51,342 bases of DNA from Gammaproteobacteria bacterium (GTDB lineage: Bacteria; Pseudomonadota; Gammaproteobacteria; Xanthomonadales; Xanthomonadaceae), in the NCBI GenBank assembly GCA_025356635.1, contig JANXRY010000043.1, forward strand, positions 1 to 51,342, read 5' to 3'. The notes under the pieces were generated by a model that saw only the letters and a program-made list of their open reading frames with translations, was not told the origin of the DNA and searched no databases. This document shows, piece by piece, positions 18,037-28,580 of the stretch. Position 1 is the first letter of the stretch. Each line of letters begins with the position of its first letter. A program made the position numbers and the translations under genes.

Positions 18037-20919
18037 ATGAAGAAATTCCTGCACTGGACGATGGCCCTGCTACTGGCCTTGGCGCCGTTGCTGACAACCG
18101 CAGATACCCTGCGTGGAATGCCGCTCCTGCGCCGTTACGGGCCGGAAGACTACAACGCCACACCCCAACATCTGGGCATCGCCATTGATCGCGACGGCCG
18201 CCTGTACGTCGGCAACAGCGAAGGCGTGCTTCGCTATGACGGCGACAAGTGGCAGTTGATTTCCCTGCCAGGCAAGCTTTCCGGGCTGTCGATCCAGCTG
18301 GCCAACGATGGTCATGTTTACGTAGGCAGTTACGACACATTTGGTTGGTTGAAGACGACCGCGGACGGTGACATCGTTTATGAAGAGTTGTTGACCGCCG
18401 ACAAGCTCAAGGGCACTGATCGCAATGTCGGCACTATCTGGGCGGTGATCGCCACCGACGAAGGCGTGTATTTTCGTGCCGAGCACGCGTTGCACTTCCT
18501 CAGTTACGACCGGCAGCGGACCGGCCACTGGCCGCTGGCCGACAAGGTCCGCCAGTTCTACCCCGAAGGTAGTCAGCTTTACGCAAGAGTGGATGGCGTT
18601 GGTTTCTGCCGCTTCAAGGAGGGCCATTACGAACTTGAGCCGGGTGGAGCGGAGTTTGCCAACCAGCCTCTAACCGGGATGATCAACCACGAAGGCTGGC
18701 GTCTTCTGGTGGGATACAAAGGCCTGTATCGGGCCGACGCGGAAGGCATCCGCCCGATTCCCGGCAACTCCGAGCAGGAGTTGCGCGATACCAAACCCTA
18801 TGCGCTGCAGCCACTTGACGACGGCAGCTTCGTCATCGGTACGGCTACCGGGGAAGTGTTCCGCTACGGCCCGGACTTTCGGTTGCGTGAGCGCGTCAGC
18901 CTAGGCAGCTACGGGATCGTCGCGCTCGGCAGCGACCAGCAAGGCGGTTTGTGGGCGGCCACCGAAGGTGATCTGATCCGGATGGCGCTGCCGTCGCCGT
19001 GGTCCTTCATCGGCGCAGCCCAGGGCCTGCAAGGCACGGTCTACGATTTCGAGTGGTACAACGGCGTGCTCTGGCTGGCGACGTCGCGCGGCTTCCAAAA
19101 AGTCACGTCGGCCAGCGATGGAAAGATGTCGACCGAGGTTACGCACTGGATCGATTTCGAAGGCTACGCTCTTGTGGCCACCGAATCGGGCCTGGTGATG
19201 GGGCACCGCAATGGCATTATGGTGCTCGATCCGGATGCGACGCAGCCACGGCCGTTGCTACAGCGCGAAGCCGAGGGCGTGTTCGAATTGCTGCGCTCGA
19301 GCTACGACCCGGATCTGATGTACGGGCTTGGCGACCAGAACCTGTACGTGCTTCGTCGCAGCAGCGGACGCTGGCAGCTCGATTTCAGCCTGCCGCTGGA
19401 AGGCGCGAGCGCTGCCTACCTCCATGAAACCGCACGCAACGAGTTATGGTTTGGCGACTCCCGCGGCGGGCCGCAACGCTGGACGCTGGATGTCGGCAAT
19501 CACAAAGTCTTGCAGAAGGACGTCTTCGGCGGCACCGACGGCCTGGTGCTGGATCCGCACAGCGGTAGCACCCTGTACCTGCTGGATGGACAGGTCCACG
19601 TACTTTCGGGAGACAAGAGCTTCCGCTACCAGGCGCCGCGATTCCTGCCGGACACGGGTCCGCCGTTCACCCTGATTGACCGGCCGAACGAATTGCAGGT
19701 CGAACAGACGCCACTCGGCACCTATGCCTTCAGCAGCCGGAAACTTCTGTTCCGTGCGATCGGCCAGTCCGCCTGGCAACCGTTGCAGCTCGGTTCGCAG
19801 CTCGCCGCCGGCTATAGCCGGCTGCGCTTCAACGCGGACGGCGTCATGCGTGTTTCCACCTGGAGCGGACTGCTGCAATACAACCAGGGAGAAAAACAGC
19901 CCGTGCCGGTACCGCTGGTACTCGGCTTCGACCTGATCACCGCAGAAAGCCCCGATGGCCAGGATTTCCGGCGTTTGCCGATCGTTGGCCATACCACGCC
20001 CATTGAAATCCCGGCCGGCTATCGGCTGCATTTCCGTTACGGCCTGGTCAGCATGGATAGCGGATTGGAGTTCCGCTACATGCTGCACGGCTCGAGTGGC
20101 GCCGAGGAATGGAGCGACTGGACCGATCGCGATCTGTTCATCCGCGCGGTTACGCCAGGGGATTACCTACTGGAAGTCCAGGCACGCACCAAGAGCGGTC
20201 GCCTCGCGGAGTCGATCAGCTATCGCTATAGGATCTTGCCGCGCTGGTATGAGCGGCTGTGGGTGCGTGCGCTCGGGTTGCTGTTGCTGCTTGGGGCGTT
20301 GGCGCTGATCGTGCAGGAATTCATCCGCCGGCGCACGCAACGCTACGTCGAAGCCAACCGCAAGCTCGAGGCGCGCATCGCCGAACGCACGCACGAACTG
20401 GAAGAGGTCAACCGCAAGCTCGCCGAGCTGGCCACCGAAGACGCGCTGACCGGCGTGGCCAACCGGCGTGCATTGGAAAACGCCATGCAGCGCGAATGGT
20501 ATCGCTGCCTCGACCAGCGTCGGCCGTTGTCGGTGCTGATGATCGATGTCGATCATTTCAAGCGCTACAACGATGCCCACGGCCATCTCGAGGGCGATGT
20601 GTTGCTGCGCGCGATCGCCCAGCACCTGCAAACCCAGCACGACCCGAAACGGGAATTGCTGGCCCGCTACGGTGGCGAGGAATTTGCGATGCTGCTGCCC
20701 GGCGTGCACCAGGAGGAGGCGATCCGGCGTGCCGATACGGTCCGCGGCTACATCCAGGAGCAGCTGACCGAAATCACCATCAGTATCGGTGTTGCCGGTT
20801 TTGTTCCCGCTGTACACGCCGATCCGAGCCATTTGCTGCGGCGTGCCGACGCGGCGCTTTATCGCGCCAAACGAGGCGGGCGCGATCGCGTGGAAGGCGA
20901 TACCGATCCGCCACCGTGA
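18037..20919 (+). CDS. Two-component-propeller sensor diguanylate cyclase
   Basis: 960 aa. I chose ATG 18037, which opens a signal peptide (MKKFLHWTMALLLALAPLLT). A long beta-propeller-like periplasmic region follows (about 40-640, repeated GxxYVGxxxGVxRYDG-type blades), then a Y_Y_Y-like domain (about 650-745), one TM helix (about 750-772), a coiled coil, and a C-terminal GGDEF domain with intact active site GGEEF at 879-883. It should make cyclic di-GMP in response to an unknown periplasmic cue. The RxxD inhibitory site is replaced by PKRE (870-873), so product inhibition is probably lost. Divergent from pdxJ. Confidence 0.9.
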   Translation: MKKFLHWTMALLLALAPLLTTADTLRGMPLLRRYGPEDYNATPQHLGIAIDRDGRLYVGNSEGVLRYDGDKWQLISLPGKLSGLSIQLANDGHVYVGSYDTFGWLKTTADGDIVYEELLTADKLKGTDRNVGTIWAVIATDEGVYFRAEHALHFLSYDRQRTGHWPLADKVRQFYPEGSQLYARVDGVGFCRFKEGHYELEPGGAEFANQPLTGMINHEGWRLLVGYKGLYRADAEGIRPIPGNSEQELRDTKPYALQPLDDGSFVIGTATGEVFRYGPDFRLRERVSLGSYGIVALGSDQQGGLWAATEGDLIRMALPSPWSFIGAAQGLQGTVYDFEWYNGVLWLATSRGFQKVTSASDGKMSTEVTHWIDFEGYALVATESGLVMGHRNGIMVLDPDATQPRPLLQREAEGVFELLRSSYDPDLMYGLGDQNLYVLRRSSGRWQLDFSLPLEGASAAYLHETARNELWFGDSRGGPQRWTLDVGNHKVLQKDVFGGTDGLVLDPHSGSTLYLLDGQVHVLSGDKSFRYQAPRFLPDTGPPFTLIDRPNELQVEQTPLGTYAFSSRKLLFRAIGQSAWQPLQLGSQLAAGYSRLRFNADGVMRVSTWSGLLQYNQGEKQPVPVPLVLGFDLITAESPDGQDFRRLPIVGHTTPIEIPAGYRLHFRYGLVSMDSGLEFRYMLHGSSGAEEWSDWTDRDLFIRAVTPGDYLLEVQARTKSGRLAESISYRYRILPRWYERLWVRALGLLLLLGALALIVQEFIRRRTQRYVEANRKLEARIAERTHELEEVNRKLAELATEDALTGVANRRALENAMQREWYRCLDQRRPLSVLMIDVDHFKRYNDAHGHLEGDVLLRAIAQHLQTQHDPKRELLARYGGEEFAMLLPGVHQEEAIRRADTVRGYIQEQLTEITISIGVAGFVPAVHADPSHLLRRADAALYRAKRGGRDRVEGDTDPPP

Positions 20920-20928
20920 CCGCGGGTG

Positions 20929-21585
20929 TTAGTCCACGACAAGCCGAAAGCCGCGGATGTGCTGTACAGCGCAATCCCGCATAGCAAGGACGGCCGTGTA
21001 TCCCGGCGCCGGCGATAGCCGCTGCCATTGCCAGCGGGACGCAGCGCCGGCGTCATCCGGTAAATCGAGCAAGGTGGGTTCCGCCCGCCCGGGGACGAAT
21101 TGCCAGCGCGGCAGATAGCCGAATATCCCCGTGCCCGTCGCCTTGCAGCTGGCCTCCTTGGCCGTCCACAGGTGCAGGAAGGGCAGTGCCGCTTCTGCGT
21201 CAGGCAAGCGCGCGAGCGCCGCGCATTCCGCCGGCGCAAACCAACGACGGGCCAGCCGCAGGGCTGGCGGCAGCCGATCGCTCCGTTCCAGATCCACCCC
21301 GACGCGGCCGATCGCGACGATCGCCAGCAAGGTTCCGCCACGAGTATCGCTGAGGTTGAAATCCGGGCTGCCGGCGTGACGCAGGAACGGGCGGCCTTTG
21401 GCTTCCCGGCCAAACACCAGCTGCTCGGGCGCAAGCCCGAGCAGCGGCGCCAGCGCGAGCCGGAGCAGGCGATCGAGCCGTTCACGGCGGGAGATGGCAA
21501 GGCCGGCGTCCTCGCACCAATACAGACGCAACTCGCCCGGGGCCAGCAGCGGTAGCGAGCTAGCCGCGCGCAGCGGCCAGGGCAA
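20929..21585 (-). CDS. 4'-phosphopantetheinyl transferase, Sfp type
   Basis: 218 aa. Transfers phosphopantetheine from CoA to carrier proteins of fatty-acid, polyketide or non-ribosomal peptide synthases. Seen: FNLSDTRGG, the metal-binding motif VGVDLE, and the catalytic WTAKEASCKATGTG. No carrier protein or synthase gene is in the window, so its partner is unknown. It converges on the sensor diguanylate cyclase with a 9-bp gap. Confidence 0.9.
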   Translation of the reverse strand: MPWPLRAASSLPLLAPGELRLYWCEDAGLAISRRERLDRLLRLALAPLLGLAPEQLVFGREAKGRPFLRHAGSPDFNLSDTRGGTLLAIVAIGRVGVDLERSDRLPPALRLARRWFAPAECAALARLPDAEAALPFLHLWTAKEASCKATGTGIFGYLPRWQFVPGRAEPTLLDLPDDAGAASRWQWQRLSPAPGYTAVLAMRDCAVQHIRGFRLVVD

Positions 21586-21593
21586 AGCCCCGT

Positions 21594-21854
21594 TCAGGGT
21601 TGCGATGACTCCGACTTGGCTTCGGCCGCGGATTTACGGGCCGCGGCCTGCTCACGCATGAGTTTCAAGTCTTCCGGGCTGATGATCTGCATTTCGCTGC
21701 GCGCGCCCCGCGCGATTCGTGCGGCGGTCCAGCTCAGCATCCAGGCGATGAACGCGATCAGCGAGCCGAACAGGAGCACCACCACCAGCCAGCCCGATGA
21801 CTTGTAGGCACCGGCAAACAGGGCGAGGGAGATGAGTAGATAGATCCAGGGCAT
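21594..21854 (-). CDS. Small two-helix membrane protein, unknown function
   Basis: 86 aa. Two hydrophobic segments (about residues 3-19 and 22-44) form a hairpin, followed by a charged cytoplasmic tail rich in Lys, Glu and Ala (KLMREQAAARKSAAEAKSES). I do not recognise a family. It precedes the phosphopantetheinyl transferase gene on the same strand by 8 bp and may be co-transcribed with it and with the upstream cardiolipin synthase. Confidence 0.7.
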   Translation of the reverse strand: MPWIYLLISLALFAGAYKSSGWLVVVLLFGSLIAFIAWMLSWTAARIARGARSEMQIISPEDLKLMREQAAARKSAAEAKSESSQP

Positions 21855-21892
21855 GGGACACCTCAGAGTGGACCTGAAGTTTAGCTCAAGCC

Positions 21893-23311
21893 TCAGAGCA
21901 GGGGCGACAACAGCCTGGCCCCGGCCTCGGCCAGACGCGACAGGAAGGGCCGTCGGCGCGGCCCGCGAACCTCTTGCGATCCAGCAAGGTCACTGGCCAG
22001 CACTTCGGCCAAGCGAGTGGCCAGCACGGCATCCTCGAACAGCACGCACAGCTCGAAATTCAGCCGGAAGCTGCGGTAGTCGAAGTTCGAGCTGCCGAGC
22101 ACGCAACAGTCGTCATCAAGCAACAGGGCCTTGGCGTGGAGCATGCGCGGAAATTCATAAACGCGAATGCCGGCGCGAAGCATTTCGCTGTAATACGAGC
22201 GGGTGGCTGCCGTGACCAGTTTCGAATCGCTCATTCGCGGAACCAGCACGCGCACGTCGAGCCCGCGTTGGGCGGCCGAAGTCAGCGCCATGCGCGCCGC
22301 TTCGCCGGGAACGAAATACGGTGTGGCCAGCCAGACCCGGGCGCGCGCCTGGTAGATGGCGGCGATCATCAGCCGGTGGATCGCTTCCCATGACGAATCC
22401 GGACCGGCCGGCAATACCTGCGCACGGATTGCCCCGAGTTCCGCCACCGGCCACAGCGTGGGCTCGCGCGGCAGCGATCCGCCGGCATAGACCCAGTCCT
22501 CGACGAAGGCCAGTTGCAACCAGCGCACGATATCGCCCTCCATTCGCACGTGCAGGTCGTGGTATGCGTCCGAGCGGACTGCCGGATTTTCGTCATCGGT
22601 GATATTGATGCCGCCGGTAAAACCGACAGAGCCATCGACGACAACGATCTTTCGGTGGCTGCGCAGGTTGGTGCGTGGGCGCCATAGCCGTGCCAACCGG
22701 AACGGATGGAACCAGGCCACTTCGACGCCAGCAGCAAGCAGCGGCGCCAGGAAGCTGCGGGACATCCGCCCGGAGCCGATGGCATCGAGCAGCAGGCGCA
22801 CCTTGATGCCTTCGCGTGCTTTCGCCACCAGGGCATCGCGAATCCGCGTGCCGGTCATATCGGGCTCGAAGATGTAGTACTCAAGGTGGACATGGCCGCG
22901 CGCGCCGGCAATGGCCGCGACCAGCGCGTCGTAGGTATCACCACCATCCACCAACAAGGTGGCGCGTGTGCAGTGGCTCGGTGGATAGCCGCCGCAACCC
23001 TGGGCGAGTCGTTGCAGCGAGCCGGGTGGTTCGGCATCGGCATGCGCGTCTTCCGGCGCGAGTCCGGCCTTGGCGCGGACGCGTTTCAGGCGTTGCCGAT
23101 GAATTCGTTGCGGCCCGAAGAAGTAGTAGATCAGCAAGCCGACGTACGGAAGCAGCGCCAGCGACATGATCCAGCTGAGCGTGGCGATCGGTTCGCGCTT
23201 CTGCAACACGATCCATACCGACAAGCCGATCAGATACGCCACCCACAGCACGGAAAGGGCCAGCAGAAAATGCGGCACCAGGGCTTGCAGGCTTTCGAGC
23301 CAGTGGGTCAT
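21893..23311 (-). CDS. cls: Cardiolipin synthase
   Basis: 472 aa. Phospholipase-D superfamily enzyme that makes cardiolipin from phosphatidylglycerol in the inner membrane. Two N-terminal TM helices (about 13-33 and 40-60) precede two HKD motifs: HRKIVVVDG and HAKALLLDD, both with the required H-x-K-x4-D residues. Its ATG overlaps the stop of a small upstream ORF (ATGA at 23308-23311). Confidence 0.93.
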   Translation of the reverse strand: MTHWLESLQALVPHFLLALSVLWVAYLIGLSVWIVLQKREPIATLSWIMSLALLPYVGLLIYYFFGPQRIHRQRLKRVRAKAGLAPEDAHADAEPPGSLQRLAQGCGGYPPSHCTRATLLVDGGDTYDALVAAIAGARGHVHLEYYIFEPDMTGTRIRDALVAKAREGIKVRLLLDAIGSGRMSRSFLAPLLAAGVEVAWFHPFRLARLWRPRTNLRSHRKIVVVDGSVGFTGGINITDDENPAVRSDAYHDLHVRMEGDIVRWLQLAFVEDWVYAGGSLPREPTLWPVAELGAIRAQVLPAGPDSSWEAIHRLMIAAIYQARARVWLATPYFVPGEAARMALTSAAQRGLDVRVLVPRMSDSKLVTAATRSYYSEMLRAGIRVYEFPRMLHAKALLLDDDCCVLGSSNFDYRSFRLNFELCVLFEDAVLATRLAEVLASDLAGSQEVRGPRRRPFLSRLAEAGARLLSPLL

Positions 23312-23493
23312 CGCAGCATTCTAGATGGCATCGCGGCAGGGCGCTTGGCGGCGCGTGTCGCCAGCGCTGAGACGACCGCGTGCCAGGCTGGCGCGCGATC
23401 GGCAATCTCGACGGGCGCTTCGCCCAGCGCGTCGACGACGCGCCCAATGTTCTCTTCGCACAGTCGATCAATCCTTACCGCGGCTGCGAGCAT
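23308..23493 (-). CDS. Small ORF translationally coupled to cls
   Basis: 61 aa, beginning MLAAAVRIDRLCEENIGRVV. An AGAGGA ribosome-binding site lies 8 nt before ATG 23493 and its stop overlaps the cls start by 4 bp, both signs of a real translated gene. An in-frame start further upstream (23661) would add 56 Arg-rich residues and lacks such support. The sequence contains no signal or TM helix and no family I recognise. It may be a regulatory leader or a small partner of cls. Confidence 0.4.
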   Translation of the reverse strand: MLAAAVRIDRLCEENIGRVVDALGEAPVEIADRAPAWHAVVSALATRAAKRPAAMPSRMLR

Positions 23494-23636
23494 GGTGTAG
23501 TCCTCTGGTGAAGTGTTCACACGCTTTATCCCTCGATCTATTTGGGCTAGTTTCTCTGAACACGTCAGGCTCCCTGTTCTAGGCCTAAGAGTGGGGTTGT
23601 TGTTCACCAGCAGGTGACAGGCTCTAAGTCGCCAGA

Positions 23637-23659
23637 GCCTCGGTCGTGACAACCGAGGC
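23637..23659. terminator. Perfect hairpin between cusF and the cls cluster
   Basis: GCCTCGGT and ACCGAGGC form an 8-bp perfect stem around a 7-base loop in the gap between the leftward cusF and the leftward small ORF. No U-run follows, so it is either a weak terminator of the cus operon or an RNA-stabilising structure. Confidence 0.35.
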
Positions 23660-23685
23660 ATGTGGGCAAACCGGCGCGCCGCGCT

Positions 23686-24126
23686 TTACTGGCGGTCGAT
23701 CTTGGTAAGCGTGCCGTCCATGCCCGTGGATGTGAACTCAAACGCCACATGATCGCCGGGCTTGATCGAGCTCACGTCCACGTTGCCGGTCTTGAACGTC
23801 ATGATCATCGCCGGCCACTGCAATGCCGCCACGGCGCCGTGGTCGAGGGTGATGGTCTTGGCCACCGGATCTACGGCTCTAACCACGCCGATGGCCGACG
23901 CGGTTGTCGGTGCTGCAGACGGTGACGTGGCGGTGTCGGGCATGGCAGGCATCGACGCCATTGCCTCTCCGGTGGTCGTGGCCTTGGCCGGCGCGACGGC
24001 AGGCGCCGGCGCGGTGGCGGTCGCGGTCGCAGTGGAAGTGTCGGGCGTTGCCGGGTTCGCGGCGCCATTCGGTGACGAGCAACCCGCCAGCAGGGCGAGC
24101 GTGAACAGCATACTTTGAATTTTCAT
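23686..24126 (-). CDS. cusF: CusF-like copper/silver-binding lipoprotein
   Basis: 146 aa. Lipobox LAGC (Cys16) indicates a membrane-anchored lipoprotein. A Thr/Ala/Pro-rich linker (about 20-75) leads to a CusF-type metal-binding domain carrying His96, Trp104, Met107 and Met109, in the same spacing as the Cu(I) ligands of E. coli CusF (H36, W44, M47, M49). It should hand Cu(I) or Ag(I) to the CusCBA pump. E. coli CusF is soluble, whereas this one is tethered. Last gene of the operon. Confidence 0.88.
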   Translation of the reverse strand: MKIQSMLFTLALLAGCSSPNGAANPATPDTSTATATATAPAPAVAPAKATTTGEAMASMPAMPDTATSPSAAPTTASAIGVVRAVDPVAKTITLDHGAVAALQWPAMIMTFKTGNVDVSSIKPGDHVAFEFTSTGMDGTLTKIDRQ

Positions 24127-24186
24127 TTCGGGTTCCTTTCAGTGGTGAGTTGTGAAGAAAGTAGTGCATTGCAACGAGGCGATGAG

Positions 24187-27100
24187 TTAGCGATGGGAGT
24201 TGCCTCGCAACGGATGGTTCGTCGACTCCGTTCGCGCAAGCGTGCGCAACTGCATCCACCGATAGGCGGCCGGAATCACCAGCATCGACAGCAACGGTGC
24301 GGTGAGCATGCCGCCGACCATCGGTGCGGCGATGCGCTGCATCACTTCCGAGCCGGTACCGCTGCCGAGCATGATCGGCAGCAGGCCGGCGATGATCACG
24401 GACGCCGTCATCGCGATGGGACGCACGCGCTTGCCTGCACCTTCCTGGATCGCCGCCAACAAGGAATCGGCCGTGACCGGCTCGCCAGCGGCCTGTTGTC
24501 GCGCCATCGCTTGCTTGACGTACAACAGCATGATCACGCCGAACTCCGTCGCGACGCCGGCCAGCGCAATGAACCCGACGGCGGACGCGATCGACATCGC
24601 GTAGCCGAGCAAGTACATGAACCAGAATCCACCGATCAGCGCGAACGGCACGCTGGCCAGGATCAACAGCGCCTCGTCGGCGCGTCGAAAGTTCAGATAC
24701 AGCAGCACGTAGATGATGAGCAGGGTCGCGGGCACCACCACTTTCAGACGGGCCACCGCGTGCTCCCAGAACTCGAACTGCCCGGACCAGCCGATCGAGT
24801 ACCCGGCCGGCAATTTCACCTGTTTGGCGACAGCCGCCTGCATGTCGTGCACGGCCGACACCAGGTCGCGGCCGCGGATGTCGATGTAGATCCAGCCGGA
24901 CAGTCGTGCGTTCTCGCTCTTGAGCATTGGCGGCCCGTCGACCACGCGGATGTCGGTCACTGCAGACAGGGGTAATTGCACGCCGGTCGCAGTGATGACT
25001 GGTAGTTGTCGCAGCTTTTCAATCGAATCCCGCACCTCGCGTGGATAGCGCACGCTGATCGGAAAGCGCTGCAGGCCTTCGACGGTTTCGCCGATCCTCT
25101 CGCCGCCGATGGCCGAGGACACCACATCCTGCACGTCTGCGACGTTGAGCCCGTAGCGCGCCGCCGCCGCGCGATCGATATGGATATCGATGTAGCGCCC
25201 GCCGGTCAGCCGTTCGGCCACCGCCGAGCTGACGCCGGGCACGTTTTTGACCACGGTTTCGATCTGATGCGTGACGCGATCGATCTCGACGAGATCGGGG
25301 CCCGCGACCTTGATGCCGACCGGGCTTTTGATGCCAGTCGCGAGCATGTCCAGGCGATTGCGGATCGGCGGGATCCAGACGTTGGTCAGCCCGGGGATTT
25401 GCACCCGCCGATCCATCTCGTCGATCAATTTGGCCGTCGTCATGCCCGGTCGCCACTGGTCGCGCGGTTTGAACTGGATGGTGGTCTCGAACATCTCCAG
25501 CGGCGCCGGATCGGTGGCGGTGTCGGCGCGCCCGGCCTTGCCGAACACATGCGCCACTTCCGGCACGGTTTTGATCAGACGATTGCTCAATTGCAGCAAC
25601 TGCGCGGCCTTGCCCGCCGACAACCCAGGCAGCGCCGTCGGCATGTACAACACGTCCCCTTCGTCGAACTGCGGCAGGAATTCGCCGCCGAGGTGGCTGA
25701 CCGGAATGACGGTCAGCACCAGCCCGACCGCGGCGATCGCGAGGGTGAGCTTGGGATGCCGCAGCACGCCATCCAGGATCGGTCGATAGCCCGCGATCAG
25801 CGCCCGGTTCAACGGGTTGGCGTTTTCTTCGGGTAATCGACCGCGAATCAGATAGCCCATCAGGATCGGGATCAACGTCACGCTCAGGCCCGCGGCGGCC
25901 GCCATTGCATAGCTCTTGGTGTACGCGAGCGGCGCAAACAGGCGCCCCTCCTGCGCCTGCAAGGTGAACACGGGTACGAACGAGAGCGTAATGATCAGCA
26001 GACAGAAGAACAGCGAGGGCCCGACTTCGATGGCGGCGTCAGTGATGACCAGCCAGTGTTCCGTGGGACGGATCGTTTCGTTCGGATGCGCGTGCCGCCA
26101 GGCTTCGAGATGCTTGTGCGCGTTCTCGATCATCACCACGGCGGCATCGACCATGGCGCCGATCGCGATCGCGATGCCGCCGAGCGACATCAGGTTGGCA
26201 TTCACGCCCTGGAAGTACATCACGATGAAGGCCATCAGCACGCCGAGCGGCAACGACACCACGGCTACCAGGGCCGAACGCAGGTGAAACAGGAAGATCA
26301 GACACACCAACCCGACGACGATGAATTCCTCGATCAGCTTGCCGCTCAGATTCTCGACCGCGCGGTTGATCAGCCCCGAGCGGTCGTAGGTCGTCACGAT
26401 CTCCACGCCCGGCGGCAAGCTCGCGGTGAGCGTCGCCAGCTTGGCCTTCACCGCATCGATGGTCGCAAGCGCATTCTTGCCCGAGCGCATGACGATGATG
26501 CCGCCGACCACTTCGCCCTCACCGTCGAGTTCGGCGATGCCCTGACGCAGCTCGGGGCCGATCTGCACCGTGGCCACGTCCTGCACTGTGATGGGCACGC
26601 CGTTGGTGCCGACGTTGAGCGGAATGCTGCGGAAGTCAGCGAGTGTTTTCAGATAGCCGTCGGTACGCACCATGTAATCGGTTTCGGCCATCTCGACCAC
26701 GGAGCCGCCGGTCTCGCCGTTGGCGCGACGCACGGCATCCATCACCTGCGACGGCGTCACCGCAAAGGCTTTCAGTCGGATGGGATCGAGCACGACCTGG
26801 TATTCGCGCACCATGCCGCCGAGGCTAGCCACTTCGGCGACGTCGGGCACGGTTTTGAGTTCGTACTTGAGAAACCAGTCCTGCAGGGCGCGCAGCTGGC
26901 CCAGATCGTGCCGGCCGGTGCGGTCGACCAGCGCGTATTCGTAGACCCAGCCCACGCCGGTGGCATCGGGTCCGAGCGAGGTGGTCGCGCCGCTGGGCAA
27001 ACGCGATTGCACCTGGCTCAGATATTCGAGCACGCGCGAGCGCGCCCAGTACATGTCGGTGGCGTCATCGAACAGCACGTACACATACGAGTCGCCGAAG

Positions 27101-27360
27101 AACGAGTAGCCGCGAACGGTCTTCGCCCCGGGCACCGACAGCATCGTCGTCGTCAGCGGATAAGTGACCTGGTCCTGGACGATCTGCGGCGCCTGGCCGG
27201 GATAGGTCGTGTGCACGATGACTTGTACGTCGGACAAATCCGGTAGGGCATCGAGCGGCGTACGCAGTACCGCCCAGACGCCCCAGGCGGCGATCATCAC
27301 GGTCGCCAGCAAGACCAGAAACCGGTTCGCGATCGACCAGCGGATTACACGCGCGATCAC
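24187..27360 (-). CDS. cusA: Copper/silver RND efflux pump CusA
   Basis: 1057 aa, full length, heavy-metal RND family. Inner-membrane proton antiporter that expels Cu(I)/Ag(I) through CusB and CusC. The three methionines that bind metal in E. coli CusA are present at identical numbering: Met573 (LYMPTALPG), Met623 (PLEMFETT) and Met672 (RLDMLATG), which supports Cu/Ag rather than Co/Zn/Cd specificity. Its start overlaps the cusB stop by 4 bp. Confidence 0.95.
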   Translation of the reverse strand: MIARVIRWSIANRFLVLLATVMIAAWGVWAVLRTPLDALPDLSDVQVIVHTTYPGQAPQIVQDQVTYPLTTTMLSVPGAKTVRGYSFFGDSYVYVLFDDATDMYWARSRVLEYLSQVQSRLPSGATTSLGPDATGVGWVYEYALVDRTGRHDLGQLRALQDWFLKYELKTVPDVAEVASLGGMVREYQVVLDPIRLKAFAVTPSQVMDAVRRANGETGGSVVEMAETDYMVRTDGYLKTLADFRSIPLNVGTNGVPITVQDVATVQIGPELRQGIAELDGEGEVVGGIIVMRSGKNALATIDAVKAKLATLTASLPPGVEIVTTYDRSGLINRAVENLSGKLIEEFIVVGLVCLIFLFHLRSALVAVVSLPLGVLMAFIVMYFQGVNANLMSLGGIAIAIGAMVDAAVVMIENAHKHLEAWRHAHPNETIRPTEHWLVITDAAIEVGPSLFFCLLIITLSFVPVFTLQAQEGRLFAPLAYTKSYAMAAAAGLSVTLIPILMGYLIRGRLPEENANPLNRALIAGYRPILDGVLRHPKLTLAIAAVGLVLTVIPVSHLGGEFLPQFDEGDVLYMPTALPGLSAGKAAQLLQLSNRLIKTVPEVAHVFGKAGRADTATDPAPLEMFETTIQFKPRDQWRPGMTTAKLIDEMDRRVQIPGLTNVWIPPIRNRLDMLATGIKSPVGIKVAGPDLVEIDRVTHQIETVVKNVPGVSSAVAERLTGGRYIDIHIDRAAAARYGLNVADVQDVVSSAIGGERIGETVEGLQRFPISVRYPREVRDSIEKLRQLPVITATGVQLPLSAVTDIRVVDGPPMLKSENARLSGWIYIDIRGRDLVSAVHDMQAAVAKQVKLPAGYSIGWSGQFEFWEHAVARLKVVVPATLLIIYVLLYLNFRRADEALLILASVPFALIGGFWFMYLLGYAMSIASAVGFIALAGVATEFGVIMLLYVKQAMARQQAAGEPVTADSLLAAIQEGAGKRVRPIAMTASVIIAGLLPIMLGSGTGSEVMQRIAAPMVGGMLTAPLLSMLVIPAAYRWMQLRTLARTESTNHPLRGNSHR

Positions 27361-28580
27361 GGTTTGGGCTCCGGTGTCACGGGTGGCATCCGTTCGAGCG
27401 CGCCGGACAAGCTGGCTTCGGAATCGATCAGGAATTGGCCCGAGACCACGACCCGTTCGCCACCGCGCAGGCCGGCGAGAATTTCGGTCTTGCCATCGGC
27501 GGAGCGTCCCGTGCGCACCGCAACCGGCCGGAAGCGACCCGCGGATTCGGCGATGATCACGCGTGTCGATGTCCCCGTGGCGATCACCGCTTCATCGGGT
27601 ACCAGCGGATAGCGGTGGCCACCCCCGGACTGCAGCTGCAACTCGGCGAACATCCCCGGTGCCAGTGTTTCTTGCGGGTTGTCGAGCACGATGCGCGCAT
27701 GCTGGGTGCGGGTTGCCGCATCGATGTCCGGCAATAGCGCTTCGACGCGGCCACGGAAGGTTTCGCCGGGATGCGCATTGACCGTCGCCAGCACCGGCGT
27801 TCCTGGCGAAACACCGCCGCTCTGCGCCTGCGGAATCGCCGCGTCCAGCCACACGGTGCGCAAGCCGTTGATGGTCATGATCGGCATCCCGGCGCCGATG
27901 CGTTGACCTTCGCGGGCATCGAGGCTGCTCACCACACCATCGCTCGGTGCGCGCAACACCATGCGGGCACCGTCGCGGCCGGCGTCGCGAATCTGGTTCT
28001 CATCCATGCCCAGCGCCCGCAAGCGTTCCCGCGCGGCCGATTGCAGGGCGCGTGCATCACTCGATGTCGCGGCGGCCAGTGCACGATATTCCTGCGCGGC
28101 TGTGTTCCACGCCGGCGCGATCAACGACGCCAGCGGTTGGCCGGCGGTCACATGCTCGAACGGCGCACGCACGTAGAGATTGTCGATTACGCCGTCGGCG
28201 CGAGCGGTTACCGCCGTCGCCTGACGTAGATCCCAACCGATCGTCGCCGGTACGCGCAGGTCCCCAGCCAGTGTCCCGAGTTCGACGGTGGCCGTGCGCA
28301 TGCCGAGGTTTTGCACCATGGTCGGATCAATGCGCACGCTGCCTGCCGTGGTGGCATCACCGTCGGGATATTTCGGCACCAGTTGCATGTCCATGAACGG
28401 CGACTTGCCCGGATGATCGAAGTGCTGGTCCGGCTTCATCGGGTCGTACCAGTAGAGGATTTTCTTGTCTGCGGCTGGCGCGCTCACTGCAGTGGGTGTG
28501 CGATGTCCCAACCCATAGCCGGCGGCGAGACCGACGCCGAGAACGGCAACCGTTAGGACGATGACAGGGGTACGGTTCAT
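27357..28580 (-). CDS. cusB: Membrane fusion protein CusB
   Basis: 407 aa. Periplasmic adaptor of the Cu/Ag pump. I chose ATG 28580 ([20 protein letters not shown]), which gives an N-terminal membrane anchor and overlaps the cusC stop; an upstream in-frame extension would run through cusC. The N-terminal metal-binding segment (YWYDPMKP through [11 protein letters not shown]) keeps Met48, Met63 and Met65, equivalent to the three copper-binding methionines of E. coli CusB. Lipoyl and beta-barrel domains follow. Confidence 0.95.
   Translation of the reverse strand: MNRTPVIVLTVAVLGVGLAAGYGLGHRTPTAVSAPAADKKILYWYDPMKPDQHFDHPGKSPFMDMQLVPKYPDGDATTAGSVRIDPTMVQNLGMRTATVELGTLAGDLRVPATIGWDLRQATAVTARADGVIDNLYVRAPFEHVTAGQPLASLIAPAWNTAAQEYRALAAATSSDARALQSAARERLRALGMDENQIRDAGRDGARMVLRAPSDGVVSSLDAREGQRIGAGMPIMTINGLRTVWLDAAIPQAQSGGVSPGTPVLATVNAHPGETFRGRVEALLPDIDAATRTQHARIVLDNPQETLAPGMFAELQLQSGGGHRYPLVPDEAVIATGTSTRVIIAESAGRFRPVAVRTGRSADGKTEILAGLRGGERVVVSGQFLIDSEASLSGALERMPPVTPEPKP

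Noticed and set aside
26056-27246. A 396-codon open frame antisense to cusA
   Set aside because: Low-complexity His/Asp/Arg-rich translation typical of the reverse of a GC-rich RND gene; no ribosome-binding site or motif.
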